A DNA stretch of 64,000 nt from Rhodospirillales bacterium (GTDB lineage Bacteria; Pseudomonadota; Alphaproteobacteria; Reyranellales; Reyranellaceae), in NCBI GenBank assembly GCA_016699855.1, contig CP064988.1, forward strand, positions 310,001 to 374,000, in the 5' to 3' direction. Positions 9,901 through 17,917 of this stretch are shown one piece after another (positions within the stretch are counted from its first letter, which is position 1; every line of letters begins with the position of its first letter). A program made the position numbers and the translations under genes. The notes below the pieces were generated by a model, which saw only the letters and a program-made list of their open reading frames with translations, was not told the origin of the DNA and did no database searches.

Positions 9901-10337
9901 CCGGAAACGTCGCCGTCGATCCTGACGCCGTTCGAGCCGTCGAGATTCTCCAGACCCAGCGCCACGTCGCTCCAGATCGTCGCCGACACCGGCGCGAACA
10001 CGTCGTTGCCACCACCGAGCTGGAACTGCTCGGCGACGAGGTCGATCAGCCCGTCGACGACGTCGGCGCCGTTGCCGTAGAAGACCGTGTCGTAGCCGGA
10101 GCCGCCGACGATGCGGACATCGTCGCCGTCGGCGTGGACGGTGTCGTCGCCGGCGCCACCCGTCAGACTGTCGGCGCCTTCGCCACCGTCGAGGGTGTCG
10201 TCGCCGGCCAGACCCTGGAGGACGTCCTCGCCCTCAAGCCCGAACAGTGTATCCGCGCCGAGCCGTCCATCGACGAAATCCGACCCGCTGCCGCCGGCGA
10301 GCGAGTCGTCCGTATTGGTGCCGATAAATGTGGGCAT
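6954..10337 (-). CDS. RTX protein with seven-bladed FG-GAP beta-propeller
   Basis: A 1127-residue extracellular protein of the calcium-binding RTX class, expected to leave the cell by a type I secretion system through an uncleaved C-terminal signal. Residues about 10-90 hold GGxGxDxLxG nonapeptide repeats. Residues about 125-600 contain seven FG-GAP repeats, each with a calcium loop of the form GD(I/V)N(G/A)DGY.D(D/Y) followed by (V/A)IGAPG and YVVFG, enough for one complete integrin-alpha-type propeller. Residues 605 to about 1080 return to RTX repeats with interspersed TVW(V/I)S linker blocks, and the protein ends in a polar C-terminus. No cysteine-rich or enzymatic domain is seen. The start at 10337 has no clear ribosome site; the frame is open 20 codons further. 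No secretion genes are nearby. Confidence 0.88.
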   Translation of the reverse strand: MPTFIGTNTDDSLAGGSGSDFVDGRLGADTLFGLEGEDVLQGLAGDDTLDGGEGADSLTGGAGDDTVHADGDDVRIVGGSGYDTVFYGNGADVVDGLIDLVAEQFQLGGGNDVFAPVSATIWSDVALGLENLDGSNGVRIDGDVSGDQAGRSVAALGDINGDGYGDYAVGAPGHGAGDAGASYVVFGTAAGLPATLSLDTPDGSGFFRVSGADAGALSGTSIQSAGDVNGDGIDDFVIGAPGAGGGAGAAYVVFGHGGGWTPELDVSALTGADGFRIDGASAGDAAGAAVSSAGDVNADGYADVIIGATGLAGGDGGAYILFGQSSWAATFDLAAINGGNGVRLSADVGDQAGTSVASAGDVNGDGYDDVLVGTPGAGRAYLVFGAESAHWTLVPNLALPGMTVLDGQRLTSDGTSEMVVAGGGDINGDGYDDFVIGERGSNGGAGVAYVVFGHGGERSVNLLLTVLDGNDGVAFEGAVPGEEVGYSVAFGGDINGDGYDDLVIGAPGEDPDGGAGAGHAYVVYGQRQWFETFGSVSLAALTTFTGMRLDGVVSGDDVGVAVSSAGDVNGDGYDDFMVGAGGLGGAGGAYLVLGGFQYGLGAAGSIYVVQGQGGDDTIVGQGANDTLTGGDGADSLYGGDGDDLFDEAPDGVVDTLNGGYGNDFYRLRDPMDVVDEFSAGTAGFDTVWVSFTDYTLAPAVEVGAINFAGPAILTGEEDVNFLFGDIFADTIYGVGGHDRIFGGEGDDTLYGGSGDDFLHASVGDDTLIGGIGNDHYRIDDPGADVVVESAGEGTDQVWVAFSGHTLDDNVEWGIINLEDDTPGDMTGNGSDNTLYGTDGVNTLRGGGGVDNLLGYAGIDVLFGDDGDDVLQGGLDEDTLFGGAGNDAFIGGGGSANTYFGGSGDDFYRIDAIGDVVDETGGSGVDTVWISVGTTYAATAGVEALAVNAYHAMDISGNALDNLIQGNDAANTLLGGDGNDLLYGYDGVDSLAGQNGLDTLFGGSGDDFLSGGASADWLVAGAGNDSLDGGTGADTLRGGDGDDWLDVGAGDGAADTIGFGPGAGTDTVNGFGHGQDRIEVIGHGTSFGALSISSINGGADSQIVLPDGTTIVVLGYGGGWAAGDFIFS

Positions 10338-10774
10338 TTCAACTATGTAAAGGTTGAATTTGGAGTCAGAATAGCAATAGATGCGAGGTGCGTCCACGAA
10401 ACTATTAAATCAGGTCGTATTTTTACTATAATTATCTGATTTTATTATATATTATTAATATTCACAAGAGCGCATATTGACCCTTCCAAACGACACCCCG
10501 TCGTCGAGCTTGAGAATAGGCGTCCGCGACGCATGGCGCGCGTCGGCGAGGCGGTGGCGGGTCCCACCAGGTCGCGCACCGTGGACGATGCCGCCCACGT
10601 AGGCGCGGACATGGGCGCTTCACGATACGCCGGCCCGATCCCCGCCCCTCTATCGCGACACCACGACAATTCCGAGCGGCGCCGGGCGGGCCAGCCCTGC
10701 GCGGCGGCTATAGCGGCGCGGCGGCGTTGCGATACACTTCACGCGACAGAACGCCGACGCACCGGAGTCGCCGC
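10338..10774. promoter_or_regulatory. Gene-free interval with AT-rich leader of the RTX gene
   Basis: A 437-bp divergent spacer between the RTX gene (-) and the indolepyruvate oxidoreductase gene (+). About 10338-10480 is strikingly AT-rich for this genome, with many T-A steps and a run of ATTAATAATATATAATAA on the - strand. Several TATAAT-like hexamers occur but no well-spaced -35/-10 pair can be picked. It is the likely promoter/leader of the RTX gene. About 10481-10774 is ordinary GC-rich sequence in which I see no gene; short open frames on both strands lack ribosome sites and similarity. Confidence 0.6.
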
Positions 10775-13700
10775 ATGAACGCCCCTGCCAAGATCGACGG
10801 CCAGCAGCTTCTCGACAACTACACGTTGGAGGACCGCTACGTGCGCGAGCGCGGGCGGGTCTACATGACCGGCGTGCAGGCGCTGGTGCGCCTGCCGATG
10901 ATGCAGCGCCAGCGCGACCTCGCGGCGGGCCTGAACACCGGCGGCTTCATCTCGGGCTACCGTGGTTCGCCGCTGGGCATGTACGACCACGCGCTGTGGG
11001 GCGCCAAGAAGCACCTCAAGGCCAACAACATCCACTTCCAGCCCGGCCTCAACGAGGACCTCGCGGCGACCGCCGTGTGGGGCACGCAGCAGACGACGTT
11101 GTTCGCCGAGGCGACCGTCGATGGCGTATTCGCCATCTGGTACGGCAAGGGCCCCGGCGTCGACCGCTCGATGGACCCGATCAAGCACGGCAACGCCGCC
11201 GGCACCGCCAAACATGGTGGCGTGATCGTGCTGGCCGGCGACGACCACGGCTGCCAGTCCTCGACCCTGCCGCACCAGTCCGAGCAGGTGTTCCAGGCCG
11301 CGATGGTGCCGGTGCTCAACCCGGCGACCGTGCAGGAATACGTCGATTTCGGCCTGCTCGGCTTCGCCATGTCGCGCTACTCCGGCTGCTGGATCGGTTT
11401 CAAGGCGATCTCCGAGACGGTCGAGAGCGGCGCGTCGGTCGACATCGACCCCGATCGCGTCAAGGTCGTGATCCCGCCGGATTTCGAGATGCCGGAGGGC
11501 GGCCTCAACATCCGCAATCCCGATCCGCCGATGGAGCAGGAGAAGCGCCTGCACCTCTACAAGCTGGACGCGGTCAAGGCGTTCGTGCGCGCCAACGGCA
11601 TCGACCGGCGCGTGTTCGACCCGCCGAAGGCGCGGGTCGGCATCATGACCACGGGCAAGGCCTATCTCGACACGCGCCAGGCGCTCGAGGATCTCGGCAT
11701 CGACGAGGACAAGGCGCTGCAGCTCGGCATCCGGCTCTACAAGGTCGGCATGACGTGGCCGCTCGAGCCGGTCGGCGCGCGCGCCTTCGCCGACGGCCTC
11801 GAGGAGGTGATCGTCGTCGAGGAGAAGCGCGAGATCCTCGAGGACCAGCTGGTCAAGCTGCTCTACAACATGCCGGCCGACCGCCGGCCCGCGATCATCG
11901 GCAAATACGACGAGACCGGCCGGCGCGTGCAGCCGACCGAGGGTGAACTAACGCCGACCGGCGTGGCGCGCCTCGTCGCCGAGCGTCTGATGAAGCACGG
12001 CGGCGACAGCCCGGAGATGCGCCAGCGCCTGGCCCGCATCGAGGGCAAGGAGAAGCTGCTGCAGGCGCCGCCGCCGAAGACCGTGCGCACGCCGTTCTTC
12101 TGCTCCGGCTGTCCGCACAACACCTCGACCCGCGTGCCGGACGGCAGCCGCGCCATGGCCGGCATCGGCTGCCACGGCATGGCGATGCTGATGCCGCACC
12201 GCCGCACGTCGCTGATCTCGCACATGGGCGGCGAGGGCGTGGCCTGGGTCGGACAGGCGCCGTTCACCAGCGAGAAGCACGTCTTCCAGAACCTCGGGGA
12301 CGGCACCTACCACCACTCCGGCCTGATGGCGATCCGCGCCGCGTCGGCGGCGGGCGTCAACATCACCTACAAGATCCTGTTCAACGACGCCGTCGCCATG
12401 ACCGGCGGGCAGCCGCACGACGGGCCGCTGACCGTGCCGCAGATCACGCGCCAGGTCTCGGCCGAGGGCGCCAAGCGCGTCGTCGTCGTCACCGACGAGC
12501 CGGACAAGTATCCGATGGGCAGCGACTTCGCGCCCGGCGTCACGATCCGCCACCGCGACGACCTCGACCAGATCCAGAAGGAGCTGCGCGAGGTCGAGGG
12601 CCTGACCGTGCTGGTCTACGACCAGACCTGCGCCGCCGAGAAGCGCCGCCGCCGCAAGCGCGGCACCTTCCCCGATCCGCAGAAGCGCGCCTTCATCAAC
12701 GACGCGGTGTGCGAGGGCTGCGGCGACTGCTCGGAGCAGTCCAACTGCGTGTCGGTGCGGCCGCTGGAGACCGAGCTCGGCCGCAAGCGCCAAATCGACC
12801 AGTCCAACTGCAACAAGGACTTCTCCTGTGTGAAGGGCTTCTGCCCGAGCTTCGTGACGGTCCATGGCGGCCGCCTCAAGCGCAACCGCAAGGCCGGCGC
12901 CGACGCGGTCGCGGCCGATCCGTTCGCGGCCCTGCCGATGCCGGCGATCAGGCCGCTGTCGGAGCCCTACGGCATCCTCGTCACCGGCATCGGCGGCACC
13001 GGCGTCATCACCGTCGGCGCGCTGATCGCGATGGCTGCGCATCTCGAGGGCAAGGGCTGCACCTCGCTCGACTTCACCGGCCTCGCCCAGAAGAACGGCG
13101 CGGTGATGAGCCACATCCGCCTGGCGCCGACGCCGGAGGACATCCACGCCGTGCGCATCGCCGCCGGCGGCGCGCATCTGGTGCTGGGCTGCGACATGGT
13201 CGTGGCGGCCTCGCCGGCGGCGCTGTCGCGCCTCGAGCAGGGCGTCACCCGCGCGGTGATCAACGGCCACGTGGCGCCGACGGCCTCGTTCGTGATCGAC
13301 AACGACATCGATTTCGGCGCCCAGGTGATGATGCGCTCGATCCGCGAGGCCACCGGCCGCGACGGCGCGACCTTCATCGACGCCACCGGCATCGCCACCG
13401 CGATCCTCGGCGACTCGATCGCCACCAACCTGTTCATGGTCGGCTACGCCTGGCAGAAGGGCCTGATCCCGCTCTCGCTGCAGGCGCTGCGCCGCGCCAT
13501 CGAGCTCAACGGCGTGGCGGTCGACACCAACATCCGCACCTTCAACTGGGGCAGGCTGGCGGCCCACGACATGGCCGCCGTCGAAGCGGTCGCGCGTCCG
13601 CAGATGCGCGAGGAGACGCCGCCGACGCCGGGCTTCGACGAGATCGTCGCCACCCGCGTGGCCGCGCTCACCGCCTACCAGGACGCCGCCTACGCCGCCC

Positions 13701-14293
13701 GCTACAAGACCTTCGTCGACAAGGTCGCGGCCGCCGAGGCGGACAAGGCGCGCGGCCGCACGGGCCTCGCCGAGGCGGTGGCGAAGTCGCTGCACAAGCT
13801 GATGGCCTACAAGGACGAGTACGAGGTCGCCCGCCTCTACACCGACGGCGGCTTCGAGAGGAAGCTGCGGCAGCAGTTCGAGGGCGACTTCAAGCTCAAG
13901 TTCAACCTGGCGCCGCCGCTGATCGCCGACCGCGATCCGGTCACCGGCGAGCTGAAAAAGGGCGAGTACGGGCCGTGGGTGTTCACCGCGTTCCGCTTCC
14001 TCGCCCGGCTCAAGCGCCTGCGCGGCACCGCGTTCGACGTGTTCGGCCGCACCGAGGAGCGGCGCACCGAACGCCGCCTGATCGGCGAGTACATGGCGAC
14101 GATCGAGAGCGTGGTCGCGGCGCTCACGCGGGCGAACCACGCCTTGGCCGTCCAGATCGCCGCGCTGCCCGAGCAGATCCGCGGCTTCGGCCACGTCAAG
14201 GAGCGCAACCTCGCAAAGGTCCGCGAGCGCGAGGCCAATCTGCTAGCGACGTTCCGCCGGCCCGACGCGCCGGCGGCGATGGCGGCGGAATAG
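10775..14293 (+). CDS. Indolepyruvate ferredoxin oxidoreductase, fused alpha-beta-gamma chain
   Basis: A 1172-residue single-chain 2-oxoacid:ferredoxin oxidoreductase that oxidatively decarboxylates aryl pyruvates (and possibly branched-chain 2-oxoacids) to acyl-CoA with reduced ferredoxin. The N-terminal third is the pyrimidine/TPP half (GGFISGYRGSPLGMYD near 65). GIGCHGMAMLMP near 463 begins the TPP-pyrophosphate half. CEGCGDCSEQSNC near 646 is an iron-sulfur binding cluster, and GIGGTGVITVGALIAMAA near 738 starts the gamma (CoA/NAD-like) domain. In archaea these are the separate IorA and IorB; the fused form is usual in Proteobacteria. The ATG at 10775 follows CCGGAG. It stands alone, with the convergent dehydrogenase gene beginning 3 bases after its stop. 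Confidence 0.92.
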   Translation: MNAPAKIDGQQLLDNYTLEDRYVRERGRVYMTGVQALVRLPMMQRQRDLAAGLNTGGFISGYRGSPLGMYDHALWGAKKHLKANNIHFQPGLNEDLAATAVWGTQQTTLFAEATVDGVFAIWYGKGPGVDRSMDPIKHGNAAGTAKHGGVIVLAGDDHGCQSSTLPHQSEQVFQAAMVPVLNPATVQEYVDFGLLGFAMSRYSGCWIGFKAISETVESGASVDIDPDRVKVVIPPDFEMPEGGLNIRNPDPPMEQEKRLHLYKLDAVKAFVRANGIDRRVFDPPKARVGIMTTGKAYLDTRQALEDLGIDEDKALQLGIRLYKVGMTWPLEPVGARAFADGLEEVIVVEEKREILEDQLVKLLYNMPADRRPAIIGKYDETGRRVQPTEGELTPTGVARLVAERLMKHGGDSPEMRQRLARIEGKEKLLQAPPPKTVRTPFFCSGCPHNTSTRVPDGSRAMAGIGCHGMAMLMPHRRTSLISHMGGEGVAWVGQAPFTSEKHVFQNLGDGTYHHSGLMAIRAASAAGVNITYKILFNDAVAMTGGQPHDGPLTVPQITRQVSAEGAKRVVVVTDEPDKYPMGSDFAPGVTIRHRDDLDQIQKELREVEGLTVLVYDQTCAAEKRRRRKRGTFPDPQKRAFINDAVCEGCGDCSEQSNCVSVRPLETELGRKRQIDQSNCNKDFSCVKGFCPSFVTVHGGRLKRNRKAGADAVAADPFAALPMPAIRPLSEPYGILVTGIGGTGVITVGALIAMAAHLEGKGCTSLDFTGLAQKNGAVMSHIRLAPTPEDIHAVRIAAGGAHLVLGCDMVVAASPAALSRLEQGVTRAVINGHVAPTASFVIDNDIDFGAQVMMRSIREATGRDGATFIDATGIATAILGDSIATNLFMVGYAWQKGLIPLSLQALRRAIELNGVAVDTNIRTFNWGRLAAHDMAAVEAVARPQMREETPPTPGFDEIVATRVAALTAYQDAAYAARYKTFVDKVAAAEADKARGRTGLAEAVAKSLHKLMAYKDEYEVARLYTDGGFERKLRQQFEGDFKLKFNLAPPLIADRDPVTGELKKGEYGPWVFTAFRFLARLKRLRGTAFDVFGRTEERRTERRLIGEYMATIESVVAALTRANHALAVQIAALPEQIRGFGHVKERNLAKVREREANLLATFRRPDAPAAMAAE

Positions 14294-14296
14294 CCC

Positions 14297-15202
14297 TCAG
14301 CCCTTGGCCGGCGCCGCCTCGGCGCGCCGGCGCATCGCCTCGGCGAGCACCGGCCAGTATTTGGCGCCGTCGCCGTCGGCGATGGCGTTCTCCAGCCAGC
14401 GCCGCGCGGTCTCGGCGCCCTCGGCCGCGAAGCCCGACGCGCGCGCCAGGTCGAGCGCGTAGGCCACGTCCTTCAGCATGTATTCGGCCGAGAACGCGCG
14501 CTCCGGATAAACGCCGGGCAGCATCGCCTTCATGCCGTGGTTGCGCAGCGCGAAGCTGTCGGCCGAACCCTTGGTCAGCGTCCCGAACAGGCGGCCGGCA
14601 TCCATGCCGGCGGCGCGCGCGATGCCCAGCGCCTCGGCCAGCGCCACGACGGTCTGCGCAAGCACCATGTTGTTCATGATCTTGGCGATCTGTCCGGCGC
14701 CGACCTCGCCGCAGTGGCTGACCTCGCTGGCCATGGTGCGCAGCAGCGGCTCGACGCGCGCGAACACCGGATCCGGGCAGCCGACCATGATGCTGAGCGT
14801 GCCGGCGATCGCCGCCTCGCGCGTGCGCGCGACCGGCGCGTCGGCGTAGGCGACGCCCCTCGCGCCGAAGGCGGCGGCGAGCTCCCGCGTCAGCGGCACC
14901 GGCGACGTCCCGAGATCGACGACGGTCTGGCCGGCGCGCCCAAGCGCCAGCAGACCGCCGTCCCCACGGCACACCGCTTCGAGCTGCCGGCCGCCGGGCA
15001 ACGACAGGAACACGATGTCGGCGGCGGCCGCGACGCCGGCGATGGAGCCGGCATCGGCCACGCCGGCGTCGGCGAGCCGCGCCAACGGCTCCGGCGCGAT
15101 GTCGCTCGCCACCGTCCGGTGGCCGGACTTGGTCGCGAGGTTGCGGCACATCGGCTCGCCCATGGTGCCAAGTCCGATGAATCCGAGTGTCGCCGTGGTC
15201 AT
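14297..15202 (-). CDS. NAD(P)-dependent oxidoreductase, 3-hydroxyisobutyrate dehydrogenase family
   Basis: A 301-residue beta-hydroxyacid dehydrogenase. It has the N-terminal Rossmann motif GFIGLGTMGEPM, the substrate region around YADAPVART, and the catalytic motif GEVGAGQIAKIMNNM with the conserved lysine. The family includes 3-hydroxyisobutyrate, tartronate semialdehyde and glyoxylate/succinic semialdehyde reductases; the sequence alone does not choose. The ATG at 15202 immediately precedes the Rossmann fold. It is 78 bp downstream of the MFS transporter on the same strand and may share its transcript. Confidence 0.88.
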   Translation of the reverse strand: MTTATLGFIGLGTMGEPMCRNLATKSGHRTVASDIAPEPLARLADAGVADAGSIAGVAAAADIVFLSLPGGRQLEAVCRGDGGLLALGRAGQTVVDLGTSPVPLTRELAAAFGARGVAYADAPVARTREAAIAGTLSIMVGCPDPVFARVEPLLRTMASEVSHCGEVGAGQIAKIMNNMVLAQTVVALAEALGIARAAGMDAGRLFGTLTKGSADSFALRNHGMKAMLPGVYPERAFSAEYMLKDVAYALDLARASGFAAEGAETARRWLENAIADGDGAKYWPVLAEAMRRRAEAAPAKG

Positions 15203-15280
15203 GGTCTGGTTCCGCGCTGGGGTGTCGCCGCACCATATCGACTGCGGCGCCGGCGACAACCCGCCGCCACCGGCGCGGCG

Positions 15281-16545
15281 TCAGAGTTTCGACGGCCGGC
15301 TGTCGCGCGAGCGGAGATAGACGAGCAGGCCGCTGGCGAGGCTGGCGGCGACGAACCCGAACACGACGCGGTAGGCGGTCTCGGGCGCCGCCCCGGCGCC
15401 CGACGACAGGCCGCCGAGGATGTAGCCGGTCGCGGCCGGCAGCGCCGCCGAGCCGATCACCTGCGCCATGTTGACGGTGGTCACGCCACGGCCGGCGAGC
15501 GCGTCGGGAAACAGCGCGCGGCCCTGGGCGACGATGGCGATCGAGTACGACGACACGAACGGCAGCGCGATCATCAGGAAAACCGCGAGATGGAACGACG
15601 GCCCGGCAATGGCGCCGAGCGCCGCCAGGGTCGACACCGCCAGGCCGGCGCCGATCAACACGACCTTCTTGCGTGAATCGAGGATGCGGTCCATCGGGCC
15701 GCAGACCAGCAGGCCGACGATCTGCGCCGCGCCCATCGCCAGCATGACGTTGCCGCGGCCGACCGCGTCGAGCCCGTGGACGTCGTGCAGGTACGGCCCG
15801 GCCCAGACGCCCAGCACGGTCACCATCGCGGCGTAGGCGAAGGTGTGCATCGCAAGCACCGGGACCAGCCCCGGCGTCCGCCACACCGCCAGCAGCCCGT
15901 CGACGACCTCGCGGAAGGTCTCCGGCCGCGCCGGCCGCGGCGGCGCCTTGCCGGGCGGGTAGTCGCGCACGACCAGGAGGAACGCCGCCGCGATGACGAC
16001 CGTGACCCCTGCCAGCGCGAGGAAGGCGCCGCGCCAGCCGATCGTCGCGCTCGCCCAGGCCAGCGGCGTCGCGGCGCCCAGCGTGCCGATGTTGCTGGCC
16101 GCGAACACCCAGCTCAGCACCGTGGTGTAGCGCGCGCCGGGGAACCAGCGCGAGCACAGCAGCACCGCCGACATGAAGCTGGCGGCGCATCCCAGCCCGA
16201 CCAGCCCGCGGGCGGCGATCAGCGACGTGGCGTCGCTGGCCCGCGACAGCAGGATCGCGCCGGCGATCGCCAGCAGCGACATCGTGGCCACGACGCGGCG
16301 CGGTCCGTAGCGGTCGAACCACATGCCGACGGGATCTGCGCCACCAGCAGCGCGAGGAAGAACGCGCCGCCAGCCCAGCCGAGGTCGCTCTTGGTCAGGC
16401 CGAGGTCGCGCGTCAGTTCCGGCGCGATGACGCTGTTCGACACGCGGTAGAACTGGCTCAGCGCGGTGGCCGCCGACAGCAGCAGCAGCAGGGCCGCGCG
16501 CCGCGCGGCCAGCGACGGGCCGGTCTCGCTCTCGGTCTGGGTCAT
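15281..16545 (-). CDS. MFS transporter (frameshifted)
   Basis: A 12-helix major facilitator transporter split by a one-base loss. From the ATG at 16545 the protein reads through SQFYRVSNSVIAPEL and ends its first frame at LLVAQIP. The second frame resumes at VGMWFDRYGPRR, the loop 2-3 signature of the family. Restoring one base in or next to the GGG run at 16331-16333 joins them into about 421 residues, a normal MFS length. Helices continue to the stop at 15281 with no other lesion. This could be a real pseudogene, but several identical lesions nearby favour sequencing error. The substrate is unknown. Confidence 0.8.
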
Positions 16546-16666
16546 CGAATCGTTCCGGCGCCGCCCTCGCCCGCCTCGCCGGCTTCCATCTTCGTCTCCC
16601 CGCCGGACCGTCCGGCGGCGGCGATTGAACGCGGCGGGCGCGGGCTTGTCGATCTGGAAAACGCCC

Positions 16667-17269
16667 TCACGCGCCGGCGTCGAGAAACTCCGCGAGCTGA
16701 CGGCGGTCGCGGTACAGGAACGCGCGCCAGCCGCAGGTCCGCGCCGCGTCGACGCTGTCGCGGTCGGCGTCGAAACAGGCGATCGCGCGGCCCGCCGCGA
16801 CACCCATGCGGGCCTGAGCGTTGGTGAAGAACACGCGGTCCGGCTTGCACACCCCGAGCGCGGCCGAGTACAGGATCTCGTCGACATGGTCGTCGATGCC
16901 GCCGCTGCGGCGCAGATGGTCGATCCGGTGGTGCTCCTGGTTCGCGATGACGAAGACGCGCCCGCCGGTGGCGCGGCGCCACGCGTCGATACGGGTCAAC
17001 AGCCCCGAATCCGGAACCGGCGCGCGATCGAACCACCACGTCACGAACTCGACGGCGCGTCCGTCGACGCCCACGCCGGATAGATACTCGTCGACGGCCT
17101 GGTAGAGGTCGAGACGTCCGCGCAACGCCTCGCGGAACGACGCGCGCAGGAAGCCGTCGGCGAACGCTTCCGGCGCGATTCCCCAGTCGCGCTCGAGGTC
17201 CGCGCGCCATGATTCCACTGGAGGCATCAGCACGCTGTCGAGGTCGATCGCGAGCACGGCCCCCGTCAT
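16667..17269 (-). CDS. HAD-superfamily hydrolase
   Basis: A 200-residue haloacid-dehalogenase-fold phosphatase. Motif I is AIDLDSV near the N-terminus (nucleophile Asp and acid/base Asp, with Ser/Val instead of the usual Gly-Thr), motif II is VIANQEH, motif III includes GVCKPDRVFF and motif IV is ACFDADRDSV. An alpha-helical cap lies between motifs I and II, the subclass I layout. The substrate is unknown. The ATG at 17269 lies directly before motif I. It sits 14 bp after the 5-formyltetrahydrofolate cyclo-ligase stop and is probably cotranscribed. Confidence 0.8.
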   Translation of the reverse strand: MTGAVLAIDLDSVLMPPVESWRADLERDWGIAPEAFADGFLRASFREALRGRLDLYQAVDEYLSGVGVDGRAVEFVTWWFDRAPVPDSGLLTRIDAWRRATGGRVFVIANQEHHRIDHLRRSGGIDDHVDEILYSAALGVCKPDRVFFTNAQARMGVAAGRAIACFDADRDSVDAARTCGWRAFLYRDRRQLAEFLDAGA

Positions 17270-17283
17270 CGCCCCTTCCCCGC

Positions 17284-17916
17284 TCAGGCGAACGCGAGCA
17301 TGGCGCGCTCGGTCAACAGCCAATCAAGGCGGCCGTCGCCGGGCCCGCGCGGCACGGCATCGACGCGCTGCGCCTCGAAGCCGACGCCGATCGCGGTGAC
17401 CGCGCGGCGCGCGCGCAGCGCCGCCAGCGTGCGGTCGTAGTATCCGCCGCCGTAGCCCAACCGGTAGCCGTCGTCGTCGAACGCCAGCAGCGGCACGAGC
17501 AGCGCGTCCGGTTCGACGATGGCGGCCTCGGGACCGGGCTGCGACGTGCCCATCGGTCCACGTAGAAGTGCGGCGCCGGGACTCCACGCGCGGAAGGTCA
17601 GCGGCGCGCCGCGCGCCGGCGTCACCGGCAACGCGATGGCGTAGCCCTCCGCCGACAGCCGCGCGAGCAGCGGGCGGACGTCGATCTCGTCGCCCATCGA
17701 CCAGAAACCGGCCATCACCGTGGCGGCGCCGTCGTCGCGGCGCGTCGGCACCGGGCGCTCCCGGTCCCAGATCGCAATTAACGCGGCGGCGGCGGAGGCG
17801 CGCGCATCCGGCGCGAACGCGGCGCGGCGCGCCAGCATCGTGGCGCGCATCACCCGCTTGCCGTCATCGAGCGCCGACAGCGCCACGACTCCGCCGTCGC
17901 GCGCGCCCGCCGCCAT
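17284..17916 (-). CDS. 5-formyltetrahydrofolate cyclo-ligase
   Basis: A 210-residue enzyme (YgfA/MTHFS family) that converts 5-formyl-THF to 5,10-methenyl-THF with ATP, returning the storage folate to one-carbon metabolism. Evidence is the N-terminal RATMLARRAAF, the central VPLLAFDDDGYRLGYGGG and the hallmark GYGGGYYDR motif near residue 160. In many proteobacteria this gene follows 6S RNA behind zapA. Here 6S RNA is about 2.6 kb upstream on the same strand, with two metabolic genes between. The amidohydrolase stop lies one base before its start, so tight coupling is likely. Confidence 0.9.
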   Translation of the reverse strand: MAAGARDGGVVALSALDDGKRVMRATMLARRAAFAPDARASAAAALIAIWDRERPVPTRRDDGAATVMAGFWSMGDEIDVRPLLARLSAEGYAIALPVTPARGAPLTFRAWSPGAALLRGPMGTSQPGPEAAIVEPDALLVPLLAFDDDGYRLGYGGGYYDRTLAALRARRAVTAIGVGFEAQRVDAVPRGPGDGRLDWLLTERAMLAFA

Positions 17917-17917
17917 C

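Noticed and set aside
6954..10337. Tandem DNA repeats or CRISPR-like array within the RTX genes
   Set aside because: The periodicity is that of coded nonapeptide and FG-GAP repeats; there are no identical repeats with unique spacers.
7035..10439. A 1134-codon open frame antisense to the propeller-RTX gene
   Set aside because: It mirrors the repeats on the other strand, is dominated by Val/Ala/Arg/Asp with no domain, and has no ribosome site. Low stop frequency in high-GC repeats explains it.
10445..10669. A 74-codon open frame in the RTX leader
   Set aside because: Lacks a ribosome site and any fold; it spans the AT-rich/GC-rich junction.
11948..14194. A 748-codon open frame antisense to the indolepyruvate oxidoreductase
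   Set aside because: Shadow frame; the + strand carries continuous catalytic motifs.
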